From Plantago ovata (lineage: Eukaryota; Streptophyta; Magnoliopsida; Lamiales; Plantaginaceae): a stretch of DNA of 64,000 nt. Of the stretch, positions 53,621-64,000 are shown piece by piece. Location: NCBI GenBank assembly GCA_028274465.1, contig CM051457.1, positions 60,760,899-60,824,898 on the forward strand, in the 5' to 3' direction. The notes below the pieces were generated by a model. That model did no database searches, was not told where the DNA came from, and saw nothing but the letters and a program-made list of their open reading frames with translations. Each line of letters opens with the position of its first letter. The stretch's first letter is position 1. Both the position numbers and the translations under genes were made by a program.

Positions 53621-55191
53621 TGTTGGTCCCTGTAAACAACAAGCAAAGACTAGAGGGGGGGGGTGAATAGTCTTTTCAAACTTTCGTCGTTTAAAAACTT
53701 TCTCAGCAAGTGCTTATTACTTTTCAGTAATGAGTTTGCTGATACTTAACTTTCTCAGCAAGCGCAAGTTACTTTACAGTAACTAGGTTTGCTGATACTT
53801 AAAATCAGAGAGCGGAAGTCTTTGATACAATAAGTGCTTTTTCAGTAAATGAGAGTTTCAGCAAGTGATGTGAGTGACTGTGTACAAAAAGATATGATTT
53901 GCTGAAAACTAAGTACAGTAAGTAAATCACACAAACACTTTTATAGTGGTATCTGAGAGTGGCGTAATCTCTCAACTAATCCACTTTGTCCTTTCTAGGA
54001 GTGAATCCACTAAAATAAGTTTGAGGTTCCTCACAACACCTATCTAGAGCGATCCAAACAGAAACCAAAGCACACTTGCTTCGTCTCCAACCTAACTAGA
54101 GAACGTAACCTTGTTCTCCACCAAACTTGGTACTTTTAATCAGCAACACTATGCTCGATTAAGTTCCCCCTGAATATCACGCCTGAAAGGGTGTATTTTC
54201 GGTTAGAGAGGTTTGGGATGAGATAACTTAATTACAACTTATTCAGTTACAACAAGTAATCTAAGAAACAAAACTTTGAATACTTTGCAGTAAACAAGTT
54301 TGATTGTTTCTGGTGTCAAGACTTGTTCTTGTTCGAAAGAAAGAAAGAACACTTAACTAATTTCTTAGTCGTGTAAGTTCTACTTCTTCACAAGTAGCTT
54401 TTTCAAGCTTTAAGTCTTGGAACGGATCAATGGCAGTAAATAGTATTGAAGGGTATGTGAGTTTAAGCACAAGTGAGAGTATGATCACGTTGTTGACACA
54501 CTTCAACGCTTTGCTGGATGACCTCTATTTATAGTGAAATAAGGAGCCGTTTGAATTTCAAATGCTAAGGCTTTTGTTCCTTAAAATTTCACTATCTTGC
54601 TTTTGTACTTTCAGCAGCGTCCTTGTTTGTCTTCTAGTCTTCATGTCCTTCGCGTGCATGCTTTGCATTTAATGCTCTTTTGAATAAAATTCAAACAGTA
54701 ACATTGGAGCGAACATACAAGTACTTTCAGCAAGAGGTCACAAATGTTCATCAGCAAGTGGTCAGTCTCAGTTTCAGCAAGCACAACCTACTCTGTCATT
54801 CAGATTTTCACTTATGCAATGTTGTTGCTGAAGTTTTCACTTTCTGAGCAACATGTGCCTTTGTAGATACCAGTCTTCAGAAATCTTCTAGTCTCCAGTC
54901 TTCGAAATCTTCAAGTTTCTGAGCGGTTCTAAATGCTTCAATAGTTTGTTTGTAAAAACAAAGTACATCATCAGCAAATGCTTCAATAGGTTGTATTTCT
55001 TTTCAGAAAACAAGATACATCATAAGCGATAAAACCAACCTATCTAGCACCTACTCTAAGTCTTCAGCAAACGTTCCTCTTTTACAATGTCCTTAAAATT
55101 CTAAATTCCTATGGACCTTAAGAGTACTAGTTACTGGACTTTTCTTAATTTAGCATGGTTAATTGCTCATCAAAATTACAAGTTCCTAACA
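53621..55191 (-). repeat. C3 5' LTR
   Basis: 1571 bp, the partner of 39795-41367. TATTTATA (plus) at 54526-54533 is the complement of the promoter TATA. It ends AGTTCCTAACA at 55191, with one T fewer than the other copy, and AAGAA follows. Confidence 0.94.
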
Positions 55192-55915
55192 AAGAAGTAG
55201 GCAAAGACAGGAAGAAAAGAGGCTAGCCAGCATTGCCATTGGCTCCAACATTGATTACACAAAGACCAGCAATGAGGAAACAACTCAAAATGTGATCAGA
55301 AATGTTCATGGTTGATGGATCTTAAAGCTGGAAGATGTGTTGGTAAATGATTTCTTTCCAACTGTTGTACTGAATCAAATGTACACTTGGATTGAATTAA
55401 AGGTGAAAAGAAAAGAAAGGGATCCTCCTCCCTACCCAAGAAACATTGCTGCAAGATGGCTGAATCTGAAAGTCTTGGTAAGAAGAACATCTATTGGCAA
55501 GCTAATGAAGCAAGAGCCCGGTTTAATCAAACCAATTGATGTTGCTTACTACTCTGACCCTTTAACCAAGAAGTCAAAGAAGAAATATGGTTTGATTCCT
55601 TATGAGTATTTCTATCTCACTGCCAAGGATCAAGAAGAAGATCTTCCCTGTTTAAGAAAGATTCATGCTAACAAGGGAATTTCAGATACACAACTTCTCC
55701 ATGCCAGCAATTGGGGCATGCACTTGTGGGTGTTGCACTAGAAAGAAATGAATGGTGAAAACCAACATTATACTGCCTGCAAAAATGCAAGGATCATTCA
55801 GCTTGAAGTCCGTAAGCTACTTGAAGATTACGAAAAGGACTGTGTTGAATTTTCTGCGCTTGATGAGAAGAGTGTAAGGGAGATTTTGAGAAAATCTTCT
55901 GCTGGAATAGCTTAA
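55192..55915 (+). pseudogene. C2 ORF3b, last part, after C3
   Basis: Continues the frame broken at 39794. Conserved blocks: SNIDYTKTSNEETTQN near 55243-55290, MYTWIELKVKRKERD near 55379, YYSDPLTKKSKKKYGLIPYE and FYLTAKDQEEDLPCLRKIH near 55545-55665. Stops are a TGA at about 55315 and TAG at 55739-55741. The end, REILRKSS..., stops at TAA 55913-55915. It is paralogous to 1300-1935 and to 42290-41633. Confidence 0.85.
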
Positions 55916-56172
55916 GTCCCTTGCAAAATCTTTGTTTGTTTTGTTTGTTGATTTGTGTAGTTATCTCTGAACTTTCTTGTAAACTTACTGAAAGATAACT
56001 ATCAGCAATAAAGCTTTTGACTCTTATTGGTTTTTGATTATGCAATCTACTTATGCTTACTGTTTTATTATTCAAGTATACTTGCATTAATCAACTGATT
56101 TATCAACATCAGAAACATCTAAAAGGGTAACAATTAATTTAGGCATGGATTGCTAACATCAAGGGCGAAATT
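55916..56172 (+). other. C2 3' non-coding tail and decayed polypurine tract
   Basis: AT-rich, matching C0 1936-2177 and C3 41632-41383. The purine tract before the LTR reads AAGGGCGAAATT. Confidence 0.7.
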
Positions 56173-56280
56173 TGTTAGGAAACTTGTAATTTTCATGAGC
56201 AATTAACCATGCTAAATTAAGGAAAGTCTAGTAACTAGTACTCTTAAGGTCCATAGGAATTTAGAATTTTAAAGGACATT
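56173..56280 (+). repeat. C2 3' LTR, first part
   Basis: 108 bp, TGTTAGGAAACTTG to GGACATT. The last three bases, ATT, are the target duplication of CACTA-2. Confidence 0.9.
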
Positions 56281-59200
56281 CACTACTAGAAAAAACGGCT
56301 TTAATCACACCCCAAAATTGTCACTTAAGAACCCTATAGTGACACGTTTAGCTATTGTGACGCTTGGTCAATGTGTCACCTGTAAAGGGGTTTCAATAGC
56401 TTACAGTGTCACTATAGTACACTTTTTATGACAGGCATAAATGGTCAAATTTTAGACATGTAGTCACACTTATATGGTGTCGTCTCAGCTTCCACTAACA
56501 AACATAACTACCTGAATAATGGGGTCACTATAGCCATCTATGGTTACCGCAAGTTGATTTAGTTTGAGGTGTCCCTAAATTTATAGCTTTTCTTTTATTT
56601 TTTATTTTTTATTTTTTATTATGCATTTCAATTTACTCTACAGATCATTAAATACTGAGTAATATTTATACAACAAGAAACAATCATCATCATTAACTTT
56701 AAAAATAACATCAATTCAAAAGTATAACTACTCTTTCTAATATGAAACTACATTTATACTAATAACTTTGATTTGAGTTTCGATACAAGCTGGTACTCTA
56801 CAACTATCGACATCTAGATTTATAAGAATTTCAAGCTGGAGGAGGCTTCACTGATTGATAAAATGAATCTTGAACTATGGTGCTCATTACTTGTTTCTCT
56901 ATTTATCAAAACCAATTGGAGATGGCACAGAGGGGAGCTCTTCATCTGACATGAAGCTGACGTATTACTCTTAGTCCTCCTGCTCAGTTGTAGCTAGTAT
57001 CTTTCACAATGGCTTTCAGTATCTACACAGGAAGCAAGATGATGCACATATTTACGTAAACAGTAAATTACATAGCTCAAGAAGCCAATCCATCAAACAA
57101 AATTATACGTGCATGTTAACTCTTTAAGGTCAATTAGATGAGTGCAACCACATTTATAATTGAGATATATTTAGAATGGGGTCATGTAGCAGACAAATGC
57201 AATATAAAATAGTAGAGTAATAGGCCTATTTCTGGACACTACTACTGGTAGCAAGTGATCAACACCAGGAAAAGATTATAAACCAAGCAGTAAACATACA
57301 AAATGAAGAACATGAAGTTAACGAAAGAAATTTTAGCATGTAAAGGAGAGTCACATGGAAAAGTGAAAAGAATAACAAAGGAAATGGAAGGGACTAAGGG
57401 AGCATATCTGCATATTAGCTTAGATGACTTCAATACACTAGACAATGCGCAAAAAAGTCTCGTTCTGCAATGAACAACATATTATTAGTGGTGACTTAAA
57501 TATATTAGAAAGTGACAAAATATGCTCACAAAAAGTAGACAACTAAACTCTTAAGATAACTAATGTCATCGATCAAGCAAATCCTGAATTTGATCATTAA
57601 ACATGCTGTAAATTCTGTTTGTAGAAAAAATAGGATTTGAACAATAAACTGGGTTACACTATCAAGAAATCTCGTGGATGTTTACATAAATGTTTAGTAA
57701 ACATTGTAAGGAAAACTAAATTTAAAGAATCAAACAATTATAGCACATTAGCTCGCCGTTTCAAATAATTTGTTACAAACTTCACTCCTTGGAAATAAAA
57801 AAGGGAATGAGATAAAGAATGAAATAAAATTGAAATAAAAACAGGTACAGAATTTACAAAATTCAGATTGAATTGGGGAAGATAAGAACAAATTGAAACA
57901 TGAGGTGAAGGATAAAAATTCAAAAGCAAATGTCATCTTAAGAAAAAGAAGTATTGTTTAAAAGATTCATTTACTGTTAATGTACAGTAATTTTAAAATG
58001 GACTTCTTCACTAGGGAGAAAATCCAGACTAAGCTCCACCAAAATACCTGGTTGGAAACAAGTTGGAACTGTGAAATACAAGGGGAAGTTACTGCTACAT
58101 CTATATCTTAGTCGGACTGAGAGTTTGCCGGCTTTCTGCACTTCTCATCACTTCCTTTGGTCCTCAAGTCAAAGTGATCTGTGCCGAAAACCAAACAGAA
58201 AGCACAACACACATGAAAGATTTACCAAGGAAAGACTGGGAGGTAAATAGCAGATTTTCGCATCATGTTTTACTTGAGCTGCAAGGTCCATCACAATATC
58301 AGAGGGGTGCATCTATATTTTTCTTTTTTCCAGTATTCGTAATAAGGATAAGAGAATTCTACCTTCACATGATGCGACATGAAATACCTTGTATTTATTC
58401 CACTCTCCTTGGCTCATATTGCACATTGAATGTTTAAATGTAATTATTTTGCCTAAATTTCCCTGATCTAGCCTTCATCAGATTCTCATGTTATTAATAC
58501 AACGGCGCCATTAATATAATTTGTATAATCTATCTCATGTAAATTATTTCAGTTTTTCCGTTTTAATTATGTAAAGACCTACAATAGCATAGTTCTCCAC
58601 TAGAATTATTTAGTATACACTGTGAAGATGAGTTGATTAATACTACATATCATAATACCAGTAGAGATTTAGCAGTAATCAGAAAAAGAAGAACTGTAAC
58701 TCAAATTGCAGAAGTGAAGAACCACCTGTGTAAGCCAGATTCTTGGCAGAATCAGAATTCCAATTTGGGTATCAAAACACTGGTGCAACTGTGAAGCAAA
58801 ATCAGGCATAAAGGAGTTATAAACAGAATCATGAGTGATTGAAAAATCAATGCACTTGGAATTTCACCGATGAGCATCTAAACAAACTGACAAGAAGAAT
58901 CACACCAAGATGCAAAGTACCTTCTTTTTTTCTCTCTCCATAAAGATTTACAAACAAAAAAAAAAAAAAAGAAATTCACAACTCCACATTCAAACCGACA
59001 GTTTTTTTTGACAGATTCATAGGTCGATCAATTGAAAACCGCAATTATAGATGACCGATTCATAGATAGACAAAAATATTGATTCACAGATAGACAGAAA
59101 TATCTATTCACGGACAGATGGAAATACGATTCATATATAGCCAGAAAGATCGATTCACATACCGACCAAATTAGATGTGATCGATTAAGAAAAAATATAG

Positions 59201-59548
59201 GAGAGTTACCTGTTCACTTATGTCTGAGCGCCTAGGAGGAGACTGGAGCAAATTGTCGTCTCACTGTTGTGCGGCTGTGCCTGTGTGGAAAAAGTAAGTA
59301 GTACTTCTGTTGGAAAATTACAAGTAAATTTCCCTTAATTTTCCGGTGGCAAAAAAAACGGAGTGGGGTTATATTAGGTTGGGTGTTACATCAGGTTTGC
59401 TATGGTGACACTAATTTTATTGTGTGACTATAGAAAGTGTATAATTAGGGGCTCTTTGCTTGAGGGTTATATTAGGTGGGTTATGGTGACTTCAATTTTT
59501 ATTGTGTCACTATAGAAAGTGTCTAATTAGAGGATTTTTTTAGTAGTG
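56281..59548. mobile_element. CACTA-2, non-autonomous CACTA transposon
   Basis: Left end CACTACTAGAAAAAACGG, right end TTTTTTTAGTAGTG, with ATT duplicated at 56278-56280 and 59549-59551. The joined flanks (GGACATT/GTAAAAGAGG) match the uninterrupted LTR. Subterminal repeats are of the type GTGACAC and CACTATAG (56338-56410 and 59400-59520). Inside, 3.2 kb of AT-rich DNA show no transposase and no gene I recognise. A tandem repeat lies at 59055-59175. The terminal repeats differ from those of CACTA-1, so the two belong to different families. Confidence 0.9.
59055..59175. repeat. Degenerate ~25-bp minisatellite in CACTA-2
   Basis: About five units built on GATTCACAGATAGACAGAAAT (20 to 26 bp each) with point changes, close to the right end of the transposon. 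It may be part of the subterminal repeat set. Confidence 0.65.
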
Positions 59549-61008
59549 ATTGTAAAAGAGGAACGTTTGCTGAAGACTTAGATTAGGTACTAGTTAGGTA
59601 CTTTAAACCGCTTATGATGTATCTTGTTTTCTGAAAAGAAAAACAAATTATTGAAGCATTTGCTGATGATGTACTTTGTTTACACAAACAAACTATTGAA
59701 GCATTAGAACCGTTCAGAAACTTGAAGAATTCGAAGACTGAAGTCTAAAGAAGATTTCTGAAGATGGTATCTACAAAGGCACATGTTGCTCAGAAAGTGG
59801 AAACTTCAGCAACAACTTGTATAAGTGAAAATCTATATGACAGAGTAGGTTGTCCTTGCTGAAACTGAGACTGACCACTTGCTGAAATACATATGTGACC
59901 ACCTTGCTGAAAGTACTTGCATTTGCGCCCCAACGTTCATATTTGAATTTCATTCAAATGAACATTAAATGCAAAGTAAGCACGCGAAGAACATGAAGAC
60001 TAGAAGACAAATAAAGGACGCTGCTGAAAGTACAAAAGCAAGATAGTGACATCTTAAGGAACAAAGCCTTAGAATTCGAAATTCAAACGACTCCCTTGAT
60101 TCACTATAAATAGAGGTCATCCGGCAAAGAGTTGAAGTGTGTCAACAACGTGATCAAACTCTCACTTGTGCTTAAACTCTCATACCCTTCAATACTCTTT
60201 ACTGCCATTGATCCGTTCCAAGACTTAAAGCTTGAAAAAGCTACTTGTGAAGAAGTTGAACATTCACGGCTAAGAAATTAGTTAAATGTTCTTTCTTTCG
60301 AACAAGAACAAGTCTTGACACCAGAAACAATCAAACTTGTTTACTGCAAAGTATTCAAAGTTTTGTTTCTTAGATTACTTGTTGTAGCTGAATAAGTTGT
60401 AATCAAGTTATCTCATCCCAAACCTCTCTAACTGAAAAACACCCTTTCAGGCGTGAAATTCAAGGGGAACTTAATCAAGCATAGTGTTGCTGATTATAAG
60501 TCCCAAGTTTGGTGGAGAACAAGGTTTCGTTCTCTAGTTAGGTTGGAAACGAAGCAAGTGTGTTTTGGTTTCTGTCGAATCGCTCTAGATAGGTGTTGTA
60601 AGGAACCTCAAACTTATCTTAGTGGATTCAGTCCTAGAAAGAACAAAGTGGATTAGTTGAGAGATTACGCCACTCTCAGATACCACTATAAAAGTGTTTG
60701 TGTGATTTACTTACTGCATTTAGTTTTCAGCAAAGCATATCTATCTGTACACTGTCACTCTGTTCACTTGCTGAAACTATCACTTACTGACAAAACACTT
60801 ATTGTACAAATACTTCCGCTCTCTGAATTTAAGTATCAGTAAAACTCGTTACTAAAAAGTAACTAGTACTTGCTGAGAAAGTTAAGTATCAGCAAACTCA
60901 TTACTAAAAAGTAATAAGCCCTTGCTGAGAAAGTTTTTAAACGACGAAAGTTTGAAAAGACTATTCACCCCCCCTCTAGTCTTTTCTTGTTGTTTAAAGG
61001 GACCAACA
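59549..61008 (+). repeat. C2 3' LTR, second part
   Basis: Continues from 56280. TATAAATA at 60105-60112 and the end TTTAAAGGGACCAACA at 61008. The uninterrupted sequence around 60026 shows the empty site of G2. GCTAG follows (61009-61013). Confidence 0.92.
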
Positions 61009-61797
61009 GCTAGCAACAATCTGATAGAACTAAACTCTTATCTGAGAGATCCTTATCAGAAAGAAGGTTTAGGTGCCACTTATTAAGGTGATGACGTGAT
61101 ACTCTTGAGTAAAGACAAATCACCAATAACCTTTTTTCGTGCTATTGATAGTGTTAAACCAGAAGTCTATCAAATTGGTCAATCTAAGGTTGCTAAAACA
61201 TGCAATCAAGTACCTATGACCAAGAAGCCCGTTGTCGCTACTCAAAGTAATAAGACTTCAAAAGGTAAACAAATCAAAAAAAGGGTGCTGAAAAGCATTC
61301 CGCCAAACAAGTTGCTGAAAAGCAATTTGTTAAGCCTAAAGGCAAGGTTACTAATAAAAGTAATCAGAAGATCTTTGCTGACAAACCCGAATCAAGCAAG
61401 GTTGCTGAGACCAAGACTCAACATGCTCTGAGAAGTGGACTTGGTTACAAGAACAAGCAAAACCAACTTCCACAAGTATAAGCAAAGTCAACAAAGATAC
61501 TTCAAAGAGCTGAACAAATCCAAGCCTAAGAGTACTAACAACACTCAGAATGCTAGGACTAGAAGAAATCTTGCTAGAAAAGAACTTACTGAAAAGTATG
61601 TTTAGTAAAAGGGAAAACCAAACAAGACACCACATGAGAAAGTGGACTTGACTAGCAATAGTCAAAAGTCTTTTGGCCCAAAGATATCTACTTCCTCAGC
61701 AAGAAGAAAACAAGTCAAGATTGAAAAATCTGAGGCTTGGGTTTCCACTGATCATTTCTTCAAACATGTTAATGAATATCCTCTTCTGGATAATTGA
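61009..61797 (+). pseudogene. gag: C1 gag, 3' part
   Basis: Starts with the repeated GCTAG and resumes the gag frame ([20 protein letters not shown]). The tail follows with stops near 61080 and 61600 and frame changes near 61270 and 61430. Recognisable pieces are [18 protein letters not shown] near 61550-61600 and the end before TGA 61795-61797. The first 1.6 kb of the gene lie at 17359-18975. Confidence 0.87.
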
Positions 61798-64000
61798 CTT
61801 GTTTACTCTTGATTGTGCAGACTTCAGCCACAGAGACAACCAATCCTATTTGGCACTTTGATAGTGGCTGCGGGAAGCACATGACGGGCGACAAAACAAA
61901 TCTTATAAACTACAGATGGTGGTCTGGAGGTCCAACAATAAGGTTTGCTGGTGGAGGCTTTGCATCTACTAAAGGCTATGGTGACGTGAAGTTAGGATGC
62001 ATTACTATAACCGGAATTCTTTATGTCAAAAATTTTAAGTTCAACCTGTTCAGCATGAGTCAGTTTGCTGACAGAGGTTACTTCATCAAAATCAAAAGTG
62101 ATGAATGTTAACTTATTGACTTTGAGACAAAGAAGGTAATCATGGTTGCTACAAGATCAGGAGGTCTATACACTGTAGATTGGTCTTCAGCAATCATCGA
62201 AAAATGCCTGATCTCAGATCATGAAGGCCTTGCTGAAAATGCATGGTTATGGCATAAAAGAACTAGTCACCTAAAAGTCAAGATGCTGAATAAGCTGCCT
62301 AAAAAGGCAATTGTAGTTGGATTACCTAAGGTTACTTTTAAGAAGGATGGTGTCTGCACTGCATGTCAGCAGGGTAAGCAAGCCAAGGCCTCTTTTAAGA
62401 ACAAAGCAATACCGTCAACTACAAAACCTTTACAACTCTTGCACATGGACTTGTTTGAATCTTCTTCAACAAGCTATGCTGGCAAGAAGTATGGTCTGGT
62501 GGTGGTGGATGATTATTCAAGATTCACTTAGGTGATTTTCATCAAACAAAAGTCTGAAATAAGGACTGAAATACCTAACTTGCTGAACAAGCTCGAAGTC
62601 ATGAAAAATAACAAGGGAAAAATCATCAGAACAGACCATAGTACTGAGTTTGTAAATCAGTACATAACTGAGTATTGCACTTCTAAAGGCATACAATATC
62701 AGTTTTATCCTCAATAAGGACACCTCAACAAAATGGTGTTGCTGAAAGGAAGAATCGTACCCTTAAGGAAGCAGCTAGAACCATGCTTGCTGACACTGAA
62801 ATAAGTGAAGCCTATTGGGTTGAAGAGATTAACACTGCTTTCTATACTCAAAATAGATGCTTGATAACTAAGGATTACAACAAAACTCCCTATGAGCTAT
62901 TTGTTGGAAGACCTCCTAACATCACTCATCTAAGAGTATTAGGTTGAAAATGTTTTGTTCTTAACAATGGTAGAGAATATCTAAGAACATTCCAACCAAA
63001 GGCAGGTGAAGCGATATTTCTTTGTTACTCCTTGCATAGCAAAGCTTATAGAGTTTACAACAAAAAGGCACAAAAGATTGAAGAATCTGTGCATGTTGTA
63101 TTCTATGAAAAGAAACAAGGAGTTCCTGCTGAAGAAGAAATATCAAAATGTATGAAGAAGCTACTCATACACGAGCAAAGAACTAAATCTAAAGCTGGAA
63201 ATGTCAAGATCAATGAACTTAATGATGATTCTGACAATGACACGCCATCATCAAGTCAAGTCAAGATACATATAGTTCATGATAAGGAATTCCCGGCAAA
63301 AGATGCAGTTGCTCCAGACGTTGCTGAAACATTACAACTTCATGTGCCTACTGACGAGTTACCTCAAACCAACAACACTGAACAAGTAGTTGGTGATGAA
63401 CCTACATCAGTAGAGACACAACCTGAAACCAGTGGTACTGAACAAGTACGTGCTGAAGAGTCACATGCTGAATTGCATACATGTCCAGATCCAAGAGCAA
63501 ACTCGTTAATATTTGGATTATAGATAAACCCTCTAAGGATATGATTGGTGATATTGACAAACGCCAAGTGACTAGATCCAAAGTCTCTACTAACAAAGAC
63601 ATTTCTGAAGAAGCAATGGTAGTTGAAGTAGAAGCACTATTCTCTTGCTTTGTATCTGAAATTGAACCTAAAACCATAGAAGAAGCTTTAAAGTATTCTA
63701 AATGGATCAAGGCAATGCAAGAAGAACTGGATCAATTCGAAAGAAACAAAGTCTAGAAACTTGTACCCGTTGCTAAAGGAAAGAAAGCAATTGGTACTAA
63801 GTGGGTGTTCAGAAATAAGATGAGCGAGTCTGGTGAAGTAACAAGGCACAAAGCACGTTTAGTTGCTCAAGGTTACTGTCAGACTGAAGGATTGGATTAT
63901 GATGAGTCTTATGCTCCAGTTGCAAGATTGGACGCTATTAGACTATTCTTAGCCCTTGCCGCTCATAAAGACTTCATAGTTTACCAAATGGATGTTAAAA
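61798..64000 (+). pseudogene. pol: C1 pol, protease to RT, cut by window end
   Basis: Opens after the acceptor-like TTGATTGTGCAG (61809-61820). Protease [14 protein letters not shown] near 61850; integrase zinc finger (CTACQQGKQ near 62355); core D in HMDLFESS (62440-62465); [17 protein letters not shown] near 63708 and [18 protein letters not shown] near 63895-63945. Stops: TAA near 62108, TAG at about 62529, TGA near 62945, TAG near 63522 and TAG at about 63754, with frame changes near 62715. RT reaches YQMDVK at the window end. RNase H and ORF3 lie outside. Confidence 0.9.

Larger units (their letters stand above)
39795..55191 (-). mobile_element. Sirevirus-like Ty1/copia element C3, full length, best-preserved copy
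   Basis: 15,397 bp, with LTRs at 39795-41367 (3') and 53621-55191 (5') and a 5-bp duplication AAGAA at 39790-39794 and 55192-55196. Sense order: 5' LTR, PBS (53607-53618), gag, pol, hairpin array, ORF3a, ORF3b, PPT (41371-41382), 3' LTR. Copia elements are mostly 5-10 kb, and Sirevirus types 9-12 kb, so this one is unusually long. It sits antisense in the ORF3b of C2, a member of its own family. The two LTRs differ by scattered single bases, so it is one of the younger insertions here. Confidence 0.95.
18976..61008 (+). mobile_element. Sirevirus-like Ty1/copia element C2, carrying three nested insertions
   Basis: LTR start TGTTAGG at 18976, LTR end CCAACA at 61008, flanked by GCTAG (18971-18975 and 61009-61013). 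Across this join the C1 gag frame continues, which confirms the insertion. Own parts: 5' LTR (18976-19563, 28955-29102, rest in the gap), gag 29203-30953, pol 30954-34337, ORF3a 35257-37230, ORF3b 37231-39794 and 55192-55915, 3' LTR (56173-56280, 59549-61008). Foreign parts: G2, C3 and CACTA-2. All its coding regions have stops or frame changes. Confidence 0.92.
15696..64000 (+). mobile_element. Sirevirus-like Ty1/copia element C1, 3' end outside the window
   Basis: 5' LTR at 15696-17243, initiator tRNA-Met primer site, gag from 17359, interrupted at 18976 by element C2 with its own insertions, then the rest of gag (61009-61797) and pol (61798 to the window end, in RT). The large span is almost all foreign: about 6.2 kb belong to C1 itself. 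The coding parts carry several stops and frame changes. It sits in the 3' LTR of C0. Confidence 0.9.

Noticed and set aside
57738..57936. Small Phe/Ser-rich frames on the minus strand
   Set aside because: AT-rich sequence without motif; two frames overlap in different phases, so coding is unlikely.
56281..59548. Tourist or Stowaway MITE
   Set aside because: The size, the CACTA ends and the 3-bp duplication fit a CACTA element, while those MITEs have TTA/TA sites of other form and are much shorter.

Overview
The window is a block of nested transposable elements from a large, repeat-rich flowering-plant nuclear genome, probably a dicot. I see no intact host gene. Plant origin is supported by Ty1/copia elements of the Sirevirus type (initiator-tRNA-Met primer site, long gag with coiled coil, large extra ORF after pol), Ty3/gypsy elements of the Athila type (tRNA-Asp-like primer site), two non-autonomous CACTA transposons, a hAT element, a captured exon of a plant MAP65 gene and a decayed tRNA-Pro-like gene.

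The layout can be worked out because most insertions keep target-site duplications (TSDs). C0 is the oldest copia element. Only its 3' ORF (1-1935), 3' leader (1936-2177, 10298-10420) and 3' LTR (10421-11329, 15231-15695) are inside. It was entered by the gypsy element G1 (2178-10297, TSD CCATG), which itself carries a 964-bp hAT (6179-7142, TSD TTCATAAC). The C0 LTR was entered by CACTA-1 (11330-15230, TSD TAA). A second copia element, C1, starts at 15696, 20 bp before the expected end of the C0 LTR, and runs past the window end. Its gag is split by copia element C2 (18976-61008, TSD GCTAG). C2 was in turn entered by gypsy G2 on the minus strand (19564-28954, TSD AAAGT, in the 5' LTR), by copia C3 on the minus strand (39795-55191, TSD AAGAA, in the last ORF) and by CACTA-2 (56281-59548, TSD ATT, in the 3' LTR). 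A 100-N assembly gap (29103-29202) hides the rest of the C2 5' LTR, its primer site and the gag start.

The copia family has the order 5' LTR, PBS, gag, pol (protease, integrase, RT, RNase H), a spacer with a hairpin array, ORF3a, ORF3b, PPT, 3' LTR. C3 is about 15.4 kb, very long for Ty1/copia, mainly because of about 5.2 kb of ORF3. It is the best-preserved copy: gag is open, pol has one nonsense codon, and ORF3 is lightly broken. C0, C1 and C2 are more decayed. G2 codes for gag, protease, RT, RNase H and integrase, with one frameshift and two in-frame stops. G1 has nearly the same LTRs as G2 but a very different gag and protease and no pol, so it looks like a non-autonomous partner with exchanged parts.

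The observations I rate highest are: three in-phase intron-like cassettes (75, 72 and 75 nt, GT..AG, open in frame) in ORF3b, conserved between C2 and C3; a TAG codon shared by both copies just before them; a TATA-like internal promoter ahead of ORF3a; a hairpin array and an LTR-start copy between pol and ORF3a; a heptamer TTGCTGA that seems heavily enriched over the whole copia family; and GGGCGA-N-TCGCCC palindromes of variable number next to the TATA box of the gypsy LTRs.
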